From: Thiogranum sp.
Lineage (GTDB): Bacteria; Pseudomonadota; Gammaproteobacteria; DSM-19610
Direction of reading: 5' to 3'
DNA: 64,000 nucleotides
Assembly: GCA_024636585.1 (NCBI GenBank)
Contig: JAGXGS010000035.1
Span: forward strand, 1 to 64,000
Position 1 is the first letter of the stretch. Each line of letters begins with the position of its first letter. Below the pieces are notes generated by a model. The model did no database searches and had not been told where the DNA came from. It was given only the letters and a program-made list of their open reading frames with translations. The position numbers and the translations under genes were made by a program. Shown in pieces: positions 7,578 to 17,551 of this stretch.

Positions 7578-8321
7578 TTAAGTCGGCATGATTTTACGCT
7601 GTTCGATCGACTCCGCCAATGCCCGCAGCAATGCGCCGCCGTCACCTTGCCAGGCGCTGCCGTGCATGCAGGCGAGGGTGGCAGGAGACTCGCCAGCCAG
7701 CCGCTCCAGCATTTCGGTGGTGTTCGGGGTATGTGCGTAATAGTCCATGCTGCCGCGAAATGCTTCGCTCGGTCCCAGGATGTCGGTTTCAACCAGGGCC
7801 GCCTTGCCTTCGCCGCCCTGAGTGAACAGGTCGCCGCACAGAAGAGTGCGTGTGGTGTCGTCAAACATGAATCCACATTCCCAGGCGTGCGGCAGGTGCG
7901 GCGTGTCGAACCAGCGCAGCGCATGCCTTCCGAGACTCAGCATTTCCCCATCAGCCAGTGCCTGCGGCGCGCGGTCGGCGACATCGCTGACCGAGACCAT
8001 CGCGGCTACGCGACCGCAGACTGGCGCGGATTCGGGTGCGACGGCGAGGAATTCGTTGAGCGCGCCGCATTCATCGGCTTCGAAATGCGACAGCGCGATG
8101 TAGCGTAGCTGCGATACCGGCAGTACCTCGCCGATTGCCTCCTGCACCAGCGGGAACAGGCGGCGTGGCCCGGTGTGGAACAGCATGGGTTTGTCGTCGA
8201 CGAGCAGGTACTGATTGAAGCTGAACGCTCCCCCTTGCGGCAATGTAATCGGCGTGTTGATGCGGTATATGCCGTCTGCAATCTCATGGATGTTAGTGCC
8301 GGATTGTGTGTTAGTTATCAT
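7578..8321 (-). CDS. MBL-fold diiron protein (ODP/flavodiiron-type beta-lactamase domain)
   Basis: 247 aa from ATG 8321, which has a strong GGAGGT ribosome binding site five bases upstream; the longer track ORF reads into the repeat region. The protein is a single metallo-beta-lactamase domain of the flavodiiron type. It has ALSHFEADECGAL (the H-x-E-x-D diiron motif instead of HxHxDH), a later His in FDTPHLPHAWECG, and an Asp in LLCGDLFTQGG. In flavodiiron proteins this domain reduces O2 or NO but needs a flavodoxin domain, which is absent. Stand-alone copies include the ODP oxygen sensors of chemotaxis clusters. An O2/NO sensor or reductase partnered by a separate flavoprotein is possible; WrbA lies 2 kb away. 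Confidence 0.8.
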   Translation of the reverse strand: MITNTQSGTNIHEIADGIYRINTPITLPQGGAFSFNQYLLVDDKPMLFHTGPRRLFPLVQEAIGEVLPVSQLRYIALSHFEADECGALNEFLAVAPESAPVCGRVAAMVSVSDVADRAPQALADGEMLSLGRHALRWFDTPHLPHAWECGFMFDDTTRTLLCGDLFTQGGEGKAALVETDILGPSEAFRGSMDYYAHTPNTTEMLERLAGESPATLACMHGSAWQGDGGALLRALAESIEQRKIMPT

Positions 8322-8400
8322 GATGACCTCCTGGTATGAATCGGGTGTGCGCATGGATGTGTAACGAAACGCCGGACCGTTACACATCCTGATAAAGCCC

Positions 8401-8562
8401 CCCGTCGTTGCGAACGCAGCGCAGCAATTTCCGGGCGCAGCCACCCTGAAAAGATTGCCGCGGCGCTGGGTACCTCGCAATGACGGGAATCAGGCGCTGT
8501 CATTGCGAGCGCAGCGCGTCAATTCCGGGGTGCGGCCCCGGGACTAGGTATCCTTGCAATGT
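8401..8562. repeat. REP-like palindromic repeats
   Basis: Three related copies lie together. The first reads cccgtcgttgcgaacgcagc at 8401-8420 and continues to gcagcaat. An inverted copy reads agattgccgcggcgctgg ... tcgcaatgacggg at 8452-8487. A third direct copy reads gtcattgcgagcgcagcgcg at 8499-8518. The CGTCATTGCGAGCGCAGCG core and its complement resemble dispersed REP/BIME-like elements in proteobacteria. They sit between the MBL gene and the divergent sigma-factor gene. No transposase adjoins them. Confidence 0.7.
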
Positions 8563-8601
8563 GCTTTCCAAAAGGCGAGGAGTGCGTAATATGCAGCAGA
8601 T

Positions 8602-9171
8602 ATGTCCATGCCAGATACCGAAACCGGGTCCGATGATGCCACGCTGGCGCGCCGCGTGTGCGAGGCGGAACCCGGGACTGATGCCGAGGCGGAGGCTGAA
8701 TTGTGCCGGCGGCTGGCACCGCGCGTGCGTCTCTATGGTTTGCGTCATCTGGGTAATGAAGCGGCTGCCGTCGATCTCATGCAGCAGGCAATGCTGCTGA
8801 TGGTCGAGCGGCTGCGTGCCGGGGCGCTGCGCGAGCCGGAACGGCTGGCATCTTTCGTATTCGGCATTTGCCGCATGCTGGTGCTTGATCTGCGACGCGG
8901 GCATGCCCGGCACGAACGGCTGCTGGAAACGTACGGTGGGGCGCTGTTGCCGCCGGAAGCGCCGCCACCGGTTTTTGACCATGAGCGCCTGGCGCACTGC
9001 CTCGAATGCCTGCCGGAGCGGGAGCGTACAGTGTTGTTGCTGACCTTCTATGATGAAATGCCGGCCGCGGCGTTGGCGAATGAGTTGAAGCTGAGTCAGG
9101 CGAATGTACGTGTCATCCGGCATCGCGGCCTTGAGCGTCTGCGTGCCTGTGTCACCGGAGACTCAGAATGA
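8602..9171 (+). CDS. ECF-type RNA polymerase sigma factor
   Basis: 189 aa. A sigma-70 region 2 lies at about residues 20-95 (LRHLGNEAAAVDLMQQAM, ending FVFGICRMLVLDLRR). Region 4 lies at about 125-180 with an HTH (LPERERTVLLLTFYDEMPAAALANEL, then LSQANVRVIRHRGLERLRAC). Region 3 is absent, as expected for extracytoplasmic-function factors. Its stop overlaps the start of the next gene (ATGA), which encodes a zinc-finger anti-sigma factor, so the pair is translationally coupled. The ATG at 8602 lacks a close ribosome binding site and ATG 8608 is possible. Target genes are unknown. The divergent MBL-fold gene and the envelope genes downstream are candidates. Confidence 0.87.
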   Translation: MSMPDTETGSDDATLARRVCEAEPGTDAEAEAELCRRLAPRVRLYGLRHLGNEAAAVDLMQQAMLLMVERLRAGALREPERLASFVFGICRMLVLDLRRGHARHERLLETYGGALLPPEAPPPVFDHERLAHCLECLPERERTVLLLTFYDEMPAAALANELKLSQANVRVIRHRGLERLRACVTGDSE

Positions 9172-9746
9172 GTTGCAGGTCGCCGTTGGATTGGGACAGA
9201 CTGCTTGCCTACTGGCTCGGGGAACTCGACCCTGACAGTGAGGCGCGCACCGAGGAACATTATCTGGGCTGCGCTGCTTGCAGTCGCCGGCTGGAGCAGT
9301 TGGTAGAGTTGGCGCGGGAGGTATGCGCAGTGACTCGAAGCAGCGGAGTGAACCTGTTCGTCAGCGAAGAGTTTGTGCGCAGATTGTCAGAAAAAGGACT
9401 GCAGGTGCGCGAATACCGCGTGCCGCTTAATGGTTCGGTGAATTGCACCGTCGCGCCCGGGGACGATTTTGTCATGGCGCGTCTGGAGGCGCGGCTCGAT
9501 GAGGTGAAGCGTATTGACATGGTCTATCTCGACAGCAGTGGCGAGACGCAAATGCGGCGTGAGGATGTTCCTTTCATCGCCCAAAGCGGCGGTGTAGTGT
9601 TCTCAACGCGCATTGACATCCTGCGCGCCCTTCCTGCAACCACACTGCGTCTGCGCCTGCTCGCCGTTGACGACAGCGGTGACGGGTTATTGGGGGATTA
9701 CACTTTCAATCACACGCCAGACTGCTCCGGACAGCTGGAACAATGA
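9168..9746 (+). CDS. Zinc-finger anti-sigma factor
   Basis: 192 aa. Residues about 8-50 hold an anti-sigma zinc-binding motif of the H-x3-C-x2-C type (EEHYLGCAACSRRLEQL), as in the ZAS/ChrR family that clamps ECF sigma factors. No transmembrane helix is visible, so this is a cytoplasmic anti-sigma factor. It would respond to an intracellular signal such as redox state or metal through the zinc site. The C-terminal part (about 75-190) is a beta-rich domain of unknown type that might bind the signal. It overlaps the sigma gene by four bases, and its stop is three bases from the stop of the convergent ExoD-like gene. Confidence 0.8.
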   Translation: MSCRSPLDWDRLLAYWLGELDPDSEARTEEHYLGCAACSRRLEQLVELAREVCAVTRSSGVNLFVSEEFVRRLSEKGLQVREYRVPLNGSVNCTVAPGDDFVMARLEARLDEVKRIDMVYLDSSGETQMRREDVPFIAQSGGVVFSTRIDILRALPATTLRLRLLAVDDSGDGLLGDYTFNHTPDCSGQLEQ

Positions 9747-9749
9747 TGC

Positions 9750-10334
9750 TCACAACAAACCGCGGAGAATCAATCCGACTACTCCGCCAGTAAGCAGCAA
9801 GGCGATCAGCGCGAGCAGTCCGTCACGAGCGATCAGTGCAAGGCCGAGCGCGGTGAGTGCGGCGCCGGCGGTGGTCGCCGAGAACGGCACCACTTCCATT
9901 GCCGGCACTCCCAGCGCCATGATGCAGCAGATGGCGGCGATGACGTACATGCCGGTGCGTCCGACAAGCAGGTGCATACGTGACCGGATCCAGCGATCGA
10001 CGAAGCGCGCGACGGGTCGCAGCCATTTGACGGCCTTCAGCAGCCGACGCTGGGTGATTGAGCGCTTCAACAGCTTGCCCGGGAGCCAGAAGTGTCGCCT
10101 GCCGAAGAGCAACTGTCCGCTGACCAGCAGCACGAAACTTGCCATCAGTGTTGGGATTCCCGGAATGCCGCTGAGCGGCGAAAACAGGATGATGCCCGCC
10201 AGCAGTAGCAGCGGCCCGAATGAGCGGTTGCCTACGGTCTCCATGATCCGGCTGAGAGAAACCCGTTCCGGACCTTCCGCGGCTGCGCAGATGCGGTCCA
10301 GTAGCTGATCCAGCGTTTCGAGTTGCTCAGACAT
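9750..10334 (-). CDS. ExoD family membrane protein
   Basis: 194 aa, matching the ExoD family (exopolysaccharide synthesis, ExoD). A cytoplasmic N-terminus with a helical 'LDQLLDRICAAAEGPERVSL' stretch leads to the conserved FGPLLLLAGIILFSPLSGIP segment. Further hydrophobic segments lie at about 60-80, 125-150 and 155-190. In rhizobia ExoD affects exopolysaccharide production and alkaline tolerance, but its biochemical role is unknown. The gene stands alone between convergent and divergent neighbours; there are no exopolysaccharide genes beside it. Confidence 0.82.
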   Translation of the reverse strand: MSEQLETLDQLLDRICAAAEGPERVSLSRIMETVGNRSFGPLLLLAGIILFSPLSGIPGIPTLMASFVLLVSGQLLFGRRHFWLPGKLLKRSITQRRLLKAVKWLRPVARFVDRWIRSRMHLLVGRTGMYVIAAICCIMALGVPAMEVVPFSATTAGAALTALGLALIARDGLLALIALLLTGGVVGLILRGLL

Positions 10335-10535
10335 CGTGGATCAGTCGCCTTCCAGGATCCGTGCAGTCGGCATTGGCAAAGCGGCATGTTGGCAATTTCG
10401 TGTCTCCCGTTCTCTTACCGCAGCTTGCTCAAAGTCTAGCCGAAGCAATTGGAGGGACTCCCGATTTACCTGCAACGATTGCTGCGGTCTATATTAAAAA
10501 GGGCGGAAGGTGCACGCGAAATGAGGAGCAACAAC

Positions 10536-11138
10536 ATGACAAGGATTCTGATTCTCTACTACAGCATGTATGGTCATACGGAAACAATGGCAAAAGCAGT
10601 GGCTGAAGGTGCGAACAGCGCTGAAGACACAGAAGTTGTCGTCAAACGCGTGCCCGACCTGGTGCCGGAGGAGGTGGCGCGGAAATCCGGTGCCAAACTC
10701 GATCAGCCGGCGCCGGTCGCGGAGGTGGATGAGTTGCCGAATTACGATGCTATCATCTTCGGGACACCGACCCGGTTTGGAAATATGTGCGCCCAAATGC
10801 GCAATTTTCTCGATCAGACCGGGGGGTTGTGGGCGAATGGCAGCCTGATCGGTAAGGTAGCCAGTGTGTTTACATCCACTGCTACGCAGCACGGCGGACA
10901 GGAAACCACGATCACTTCATTCCACACGACTTTATTACATCATGGATTGATCATCGTCGGCGTTCCGTACTCCTGTCAGGAGATCACGAACATGAGCGAA
11001 ATCACCGGTGGGTCGCCCTATGGCGCGAGCACGATTGCCGATAATGACGGGAGTCGCCAACCTTCGGAGAATGAATTGACGATTGCCCGTTTTCAGGGAC
11101 GTCATGTTGCGGAAATAGCAAAAAAGCAATCAACCTGA
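10536..11138 (+). CDS. wrbA: NAD(P)H:quinone oxidoreductase WrbA
   Basis: 200 aa from ATG 10536, which has GAGGAG eight bases upstream; the track's longer version begins upstream of this site. It is a flavodoxin-like protein with the FMN phosphate loop [12 protein letters not shown] near the start, and [20 protein letters not shown] and [12 protein letters not shown] in the flavin-binding positions typical of WrbA. The enzyme carries out two-electron reduction of quinones with NAD(P)H, limiting redox cycling, and works as a tetramer in the cytoplasm. A SAM-dependent methyltransferase follows after 27 bases and is probably cotranscribed. Confidence 0.93.
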   Translation: MTRILILYYSMYGHTETMAKAVAEGANSAEDTEVVVKRVPDLVPEEVARKSGAKLDQPAPVAEVDELPNYDAIIFGTPTRFGNMCAQMRNFLDQTGGLWANGSLIGKVASVFTSTATQHGGQETTITSFHTTLLHHGLIIVGVPYSCQEITNMSEITGGSPYGASTIADNDGSRQPSENELTIARFQGRHVAEIAKKQST

Positions 11139-11165
11139 GAGCCACCAGAAGATAGGAAAAAACGA

Positions 11166-11786
11166 ATGTCCGACAGGAAAAGCCATTGGGAAAATGTTTA
11201 TGCGGAAAAATCCCCTCTGGACGTGAGCTGGTACCAGAAGGAGCCGACAGTTTCGCTGGAGCTGATCCAGGAGACTGGCATTGCCCGTGACGTGGCCATT
11301 ATAGATGTCGGGGGTGGTGCATCGGTTCTTGTCGATCGACTGCAAGAAGAAGGTTATTCGAATCTGGCGGTTCTGGATGTTTCCGAGAATGCGCTGACAA
11401 GCGCCAGAAAACGACTTGGCGAGGCGGCGGAAAGCATCGAATGGATTGCCGTTGACGTTACTGAGTTCGATGTGCCGCATTCATTTTCCGTGTGGCATGA
11501 CCGTGCTGTTTTTCATTTTCTGACCGATGCGTCGGACCGTAAAAAATACGTAGATGTACTCAGTCGCGCGATCAGGCCGGGAGGGCATCTGATTATTGCT
11601 GCATTCGCGATCGGTGGTCCCGAAAAATGCAGCGGCCTGGATATTGTGCAATATGATGCCGGGAAGCTGTGCGCCGAACTGGGGCCGGATTTCGAATTGC
11701 TCGAGGAAAGAAGCGAGGTGCATGTCACGCCGGCCAACGCGCAGCAGCAGTTCATCTATTTTCGCTTCACACGGAAGACACCATGA
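11166..11786 (+). CDS. Class I SAM-dependent methyltransferase
   Basis: 206 aa. The start SHWENVYAEKSPLDVSWYQ is typical of a small methyltransferase subfamily related to thiopurine/tellurite methyltransferases. SAM-binding motif I is present (AIIDVGGGASVLVDRL), an acidic residue ends strand 2 (LAVLDVSENAL), and VWHDRAVFHFLTD and IRPGGHLIIAAF match motifs II and III. The substrate is not evident from sequence. The gene follows wrbA by 27 bases, and its TGA overlaps the ATG of the DUF1622 gene (ATGA), suggesting one transcript from wrbA through the EcsC-like gene. Confidence 0.85.
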   Translation: MSDRKSHWENVYAEKSPLDVSWYQKEPTVSLELIQETGIARDVAIIDVGGGASVLVDRLQEEGYSNLAVLDVSENALTSARKRLGEAAESIEWIAVDVTEFDVPHSFSVWHDRAVFHFLTDASDRKKYVDVLSRAIRPGGHLIIAAFAIGGPEKCSGLDIVQYDAGKLCAELGPDFELLEERSEVHVTPANAQQQFIYFRFTRKTP

Positions 11787-12145
11787 CGTCCTTTAATGAG
11801 GTCGCAGAGAATACTGGCCTGGTGGTGGACGCGATCGGTATTCTGGTCATTGTACTCGGCCTGCTGATTGCAACACTGCGACTTGCCGTATCGGGCCGCC
11901 AGGTCGCCGATCCTTACCGACGGCTCCGCCAGGATATAGGACGCGGCATCCTTCTGGGGCTGGAATTTCTGGTGGCCGCCGACATCATCCGGACGGTGGC
12001 GGTGAAGCCGACGCTGGAGGGGGTCCTGGTGCTGGGCCTGATTGTGTTGATCAGAACATTCCTGAGCATGGCGCTGCAGGTTGAACTGGAAGGTCGCTGG
12101 CCATGGCAGCAGGCAGCCGCTGAACCCGCCAGACGAAAGGCCTGA
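11783..12145 (+). CDS. DUF1622 membrane protein
   Basis: 120 aa starting at the ATG that overlaps the methyltransferase stop. It has three hydrophobic segments at about residues 13-33 (VVDAIGILVIVLGLLIATL), 55-75 (ILLGLEFLVAADIIRTV) and 78-98. The order fits the DUF1622 family, whose members carry the conserved 'GRGILLGLEFLVAADIIRT' core seen here. The family is widespread in bacteria and uncharacterised. The coupled start and the EcsC-like gene four bases downstream suggest the two act together at the membrane, but this is inference. Confidence 0.83.
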   Translation: MTSFNEVAENTGLVVDAIGILVIVLGLLIATLRLAVSGRQVADPYRRLRQDIGRGILLGLEFLVAADIIRTVAVKPTLEGVLVLGLIVLIRTFLSMALQVELEGRWPWQQAAAEPARRKA

Positions 12146-12149
12146 TTCG

Positions 12150-12932
12150 ATGGCACTGTCTTCTGCTGAACTTCAGGATCTGATACTTGCCAGGCGCTGT
12201 CTCGAAAACCCGAGCCTCGCTGCCAGGATCAGTAACATCGTTGGTTCACCGATTGAAAAGGGCTTCGAAATGCTGCCTGAAAAATGGCATCAGGTGGTGA
12301 ATGATGCTACCCGGAAATCCATTGAGGCCGGGCTGGATGTTGCGCTCTGGACGATGGATCAGAACCGGCCGGAGACACGATCATCCAACTGGTGGCACAA
12401 ACTCGCAGTTGGAACATCCGGGGCGGCTGGAGGAGCCTTTGGTCTGGCGGCACTGGCAATAGAGCTGCCGGTGTCAACAACGATCATGCTCCGATCCATT
12501 GCCGATATTGCGCGCAGCGAGGGCGAGAATCTGGCGACGCCGGAGGCCAGGCTTCAATGCATGCAGGTGCTGGCGCTCGGCGGCCGCGCAACGAATGACG
12601 ACGCGGCGGAGACCGGCTATTTCGCAGCGCGAGCGGCAATGGCCAGAGCGGTCTCGGATGCCGCGGCCCATCTGGCAAAGAAAGGCTTCGCCGATAAAGG
12701 CGCGCCTGCGTTGATTCGCCTGATCGCCCAGATAGCTTCCCGGTTCTCGATCGTGGTTTCTGAAAAGGCGGCGGCACAGGCGGTGCCGGTTGTCGGAGCT
12801 TTCGGCGGAGCGTTCATCAACACCCTGTTTATCGATCACTTCCAGGACATGGGAAAGGGCCACTTCATAATCCGTCGCCTCGAGCGCCTGCACGGACCGG
12901 AGGAAGTCAGGCGCGCCTATCTACAGTTGTAA
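12150..12932 (+). CDS. EcsC family protein
   Basis: 260 aa from ATG 12150; the longer track version overlaps the preceding gene and lacks support. The protein matches the EcsC family: a helical N-terminus (EKGFEMLPEKWHQVVNDATR), a glycine/alanine-rich segment GTSGAAGGAFGLAALAIELP, and a C-terminal VPVVGAFGGAFINTLFIDHFQ. EcsC was first seen beside the Bacillus EcsAB transporter, but most members stand apart from it and have no known role. The hydrophobic Gly-rich stretches suggest membrane association. It is the last gene of the wrbA-to-ecsC run and is followed by the copper operon after 49 bases. Confidence 0.82.
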   Translation: MALSSAELQDLILARRCLENPSLAARISNIVGSPIEKGFEMLPEKWHQVVNDATRKSIEAGLDVALWTMDQNRPETRSSNWWHKLAVGTSGAAGGAFGLAALAIELPVSTTIMLRSIADIARSEGENLATPEARLQCMQVLALGGRATNDDAAETGYFAARAAMARAVSDAAAHLAKKGFADKGAPALIRLIAQIASRFSIVVSEKAAAQAVPVVGAFGGAFINTLFIDHFQDMGKGHFIIRRLERLHGPEEVRRAYLQL

Positions 12933-12981
12933 TTGTCTAGTAAGCTTTATTTGTTCGAATGGCAAGATGCAGGAGGCTTCG

Positions 12982-14815
<1,834 letters not shown>

Positions 14816-14829
<14 letters not shown>

Positions 14830-15730
14830 ACGCTGTGTCACGGGAATGATCGTTGCGACGCTGGTGCTGAGCGGACCGGCGTCCGGTCAGGAGCAGCCGG
14901 ACATGCCGACTACGGCTGACCGCCCCAGCCATCAGGAGTCGGCTCAGCAGCATGAGGAAGGCACGGCACATCCTGAACGGGTGAGACCCCGGCTGCCTGA
15001 AGGTGCGACGCTGGATGAGGTGCTCGATCGTGCAGCAAGTCCGCCGCCCGCGCATTTCCCCGCTCCGGTGCCCGACGATCAGTTGTATGTTTTTACGCTG
15101 TTCGAGCAGCTCGAATACCGCATTGCCGAAGACCAGGCGCCCGATCATCTTGGCTGGGAGGCGCAGGGCTGGGTCGGCGGCGACTTCAACAGGTTCTGGT
15201 GGAAGAGCGAAGGTGAAGCGATTTTTGACGGGCCGAATGACGGCGAAACGGAAAACGATCTGCTTTATTCGCGGCTGATAACGCCTTTCTGGAATGTTCA
15301 GACCGGCGTGCAATATGCCAACGAATGGACTGCCGATGAGTATGACGAGCGATGGTCCTGGGTGCTTGCATTACAGGGCCTGGTGCCCTACGAATTCGAA
15401 CTCGACAATTCATTGTATGTTTCCGAAGACGCGGACATCACCTTTGAAATTGAAGCCGAATACGAGCTGTGGATCACTCAGCGGCTGGTGCTTCAACCGC
15501 GTGTCGAGCTGGGCTTTGCCGCCCAGGATATTTCCGATCGGGAACTGCAATCGGGCATGACCGATGCGGATCTGGATCTGCGTCTGCGCTATGGCATCAA
15601 GCGTGAATTCGCCCCCTATGTCGGCATTCGCTACAGCATGCTGGCTGGCGACACCCGTGATGCCGCCAGAGCAGGTGGAGAGGATGTGGAGCACCTGTTT
15701 TTCCTGGCCGGCGTGCGCTTCGGTTTTTGA
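14816..15730 (+). CDS. copB: Outer-membrane copper resistance protein CopB
   Basis: 304 aa starting at ATG 14816 inside the end of copA; the longer ORF is read-through of the copA frame. A signal peptide at about 1-24 ends near LSGPASGQEQ. A His/Gln/Met-containing low-complexity stretch (about 25-70) probably binds copper. From about residue 85 the CopB family domain shows alternating beta strands (LYVFTLFEQLEYRI, then GWEAQGWVGGDFNRFWWKSEGE) and ends with a C-terminal GVRFGF, as expected for an outer-membrane barrel with terminal Phe. CopB works with CopA in periplasmic copper handling. No copC, copD or copRS genes are in the window, so this is the two-gene version. Confidence 0.92.
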
Positions 15731-15737
15731 TGTGCGG

Positions 15738-16559
15738 TCACTCTGCGCGGCTGCCGAAACGCCGCACACTTCGCGCCATTGTTGCGCGCGACAGTTCACC
15801 GAGATGGGTATCGACCAGCCGCCCGTCGGCATCGTAGAACAGGGTGGTTGGTAACGCGCGGGCGCCGGTCTCCCGCGCCAGCGCAGCGCCCCGGTCGAGC
15901 AGGATGTTATCGATGGCCAGAGATTCATGGTCAAGAAACTGCTGGATCTGCTCGGGCTCTTCCCCCTGATTAACGAACACGAAGGTAATGTTGGGATATT
16001 CGTGCTGGGCGGCTTCCAGCACCGGCATTTCGCGCCGGCACGGCGGACACCAGGTCGCCCAGAAGTTGACTACCATCGGTTGTCCGGTGGTTTCCGACAG
16101 TGTCTGCAGGTCGATGGGCGTGCCATTCAGCGTCTGCACGGTTGCCTCTGGCAGGGCGCGCGCCTGTGTATCGAAGCTGATCAGGTTGGCAGCGATCACC
16201 CAGGTCAGGCCACCTGCTAACAACGCGCCTCCGAGTGGTATGCGGGTTGCGGGCGTGCGCCACAGAACCCATGCAGCGGCTGCTGCTGCCACCAGCGCAC
16301 CGCTGATCGGATCGAAGCCGCCATCGCGGATGTCCAGGACGCCCAGCCAGTTATCGCGGTATTCATCTATGTATCGCAGTACGAAACTGATCCGCGCCGC
16401 CAGCATACCGATCAACACCAGGTTGATCAGTATGCCGCCGACGGCGGTATCGCGGCGGCGGCTCAGCCAGGCGCCGGTGGCGAGGGCGACGATCACCGCA
16501 ATGATGATCACGAGTCGATCGACAGATGTTGCGAAAGGGCCAATGTTGACGGATAGCAT
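15738..16559 (-). CDS. Membrane thioredoxin of the TlpA type with an Lgt-like N-terminal region
   Basis: 273 aa. Four hydrophobic segments occupy residues about 10-130. The part LIGMLAARISFVLRYIDEY followed by IRDGGFDPISGALVAA recalls part of prolipoprotein diacylglyceryl transferase (Lgt) but is much shorter and lacks its HGGL signature. From about 135 a thioredoxin-fold TlpA/ResA domain begins, with the redox-active WATWCPPCRREMPVL and the cis-Pro region ARALPTTLFYD. The domain should face the periplasm and reduce or shuffle disulfides. It is convergent with copB, its stop being eight bases from the copB stop. A role in protecting thiols during copper stress is plausible but inferred. Confidence 0.85.
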   Translation of the reverse strand: MLSVNIGPFATSVDRLVIIIAVIVALATGAWLSRRRDTAVGGILINLVLIGMLAARISFVLRYIDEYRDNWLGVLDIRDGGFDPISGALVAAAAAAWVLWRTPATRIPLGGALLAGGLTWVIAANLISFDTQARALPEATVQTLNGTPIDLQTLSETTGQPMVVNFWATWCPPCRREMPVLEAAQHEYPNITFVFVNQGEEPEQIQQFLDHESLAIDNILLDRGAALARETGARALPTTLFYDADGRLVDTHLGELSRATMARSVRRFGSRAE

Positions 16560-16665
16560 TTAATGTCCTTGTCGAACGGGTTGTTGTCGCTGCAGGAGCC
16601 GCATGAGAAGATCGAGTCGCGGTACGGAGGATAATCCAATAACTAATATTACAGGAGATCTTAAG

Positions 16666-17127
16666 ATGTCGAAGCTAATGCGCCCAAGTTTGGCCGTTCT
16701 GATGTTTCTTAGCATCCCGCTCTCGCAGGCCGAAGAGCGGGAACCTGCATTGGCTTATGCATTCGAAGATCCGCAACTCGAATGGGGTCCCTGTCCGGCC
16801 TTCATTCCCGAGGGATGCGAAATCGCCAGCCTGCATGGCGACCTGGCAAAGAACAATGCAGATATTTTCTTCAAGGTTCCCGGTAACTTCACCATTCCGG
16901 CTCACCGGCACACTTCGGCGGAGCGTATGGTGCTGGTTTCCGGAGAATTGCACGTGAAGTATGAAGGTCAGGAAACCACCGTTCTAAAGCCTGGCATGTA
17001 TGCCTATGGGCCGTCGCAACGGCCGCATGAGGCATTTTGCGTGGAAGGAGCGCCCTGTGTGCTGTTCATCGGCTTCGAGGAACCCGTTGATGCGATGCCG
17101 ATAGAACACGATTCGTCATTGCAATGA
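16666..17127 (+). CDS. Secreted cupin-domain protein
   Basis: 153 aa from ATG 16666, preceded by AGGAGAT at a good distance; the track's upstream ATG lacks this. A signal peptide (SKLMRPSLAVLMFLSIPLSQA) is followed by the mature start EEREP. One cupin domain follows, with metal ligands PAHRHTSAERMVLVSGELHV (two His and a Glu) and a distal His in GPSQRPHEAFC. Two cysteine pairs (GPCPAFIPEGC and CVEGAPC) may form disulfides. The periplasmic cupin probably binds a metal; the substrate is unknown. It lies just after the copper and TlpA-like genes. The stop codon falls inside a 20-bp palindrome. Confidence 0.78.
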   Translation: MSKLMRPSLAVLMFLSIPLSQAEEREPALAYAFEDPQLEWGPCPAFIPEGCEIASLHGDLAKNNADIFFKVPGNFTIPAHRHTSAERMVLVSGELHVKYEGQETTVLKPGMYAYGPSQRPHEAFCVEGAPCVLFIGFEEPVDAMPIEHDSSLQ

Positions 17128-17131
17128 CGAA
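17112..17131. repeat. Perfect 20-bp palindrome over the cupin stop codon
   Basis: TTCGTCATTGCAATGACGAA reads the same on both strands and includes the cupin TGA. The cgtcattgc/gcaatgacg halves match the ends of the REP-like repeats at 8.4 kb, so this may be a minimal or decayed copy. It could also act as a transcript 3'-end hairpin. A small ACCC-TTC-GGGT hairpin follows at 17144-17154. Confidence 0.6.
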
Positions 17132-17191
17132 GGAGCGTACCTTACCCTTCGGGTCAAGCCACCACAACGACGAGGGGTTGTCAGGAGTTAC

Positions 17192-17542
17192 ATGAACGCA
17201 CTATCAACACCCCGGTTCAGCCGGGCCCTTCAGGCCTGGGGGTCCGATCACTTCGCCGGCCTGCTCAAACAGGAGCTCGCGGCGCTGGAAACCGGCGTGC
17301 TGCCGCTCGACAGGGGCGGCGCGCTGGGTGGTTATGTCGATGACAGCGACATGACTGTCACAGTGATTGCCGTGACGGATGATTCCGACTGTGTCCATGC
17401 CCGCATCGGTGTATTTTTCAGAGAGCTGTTGGCGGGGTGCAGTTGTGGCGATGAGCCCTCGCCAATCAACGCCTACTGCGAACTTCAGGTGGCCATCGAC
17501 AAGACCACGGCGGACGTGACTTTCAGCCTGATCCCGGACTGA
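17192..17542 (+). CDS. Conserved hypothetical protein with a GCSCGDEPSP motif
   Basis: 116 aa with GGAG seven bases before the ATG (gtcaggagttac). It has no signal peptide and no membrane segment. Residues about 12-35 are helical (LQAWGSDHFAGLLKQELAAL), followed by a beta-rich middle. A late AGCSCGDEPSPINAYCELQV stretch contains three Cys and acidic residues and may bind a metal or cluster. I recall a family of this general form but no tested function. The gene is convergent with the hydrogenase operon and separated from it by ten bases, a neighbourhood worth noting but not proof of a link. Confidence 0.6.
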   Translation: MNALSTPRFSRALQAWGSDHFAGLLKQELAALETGVLPLDRGGALGGYVDDSDMTVTVIAVTDDSDCVHARIGVFFRELLAGCSCGDEPSPINAYCELQVAIDKTTADVTFSLIPD

Positions 17543-17551
17543 CGCGGTCGG

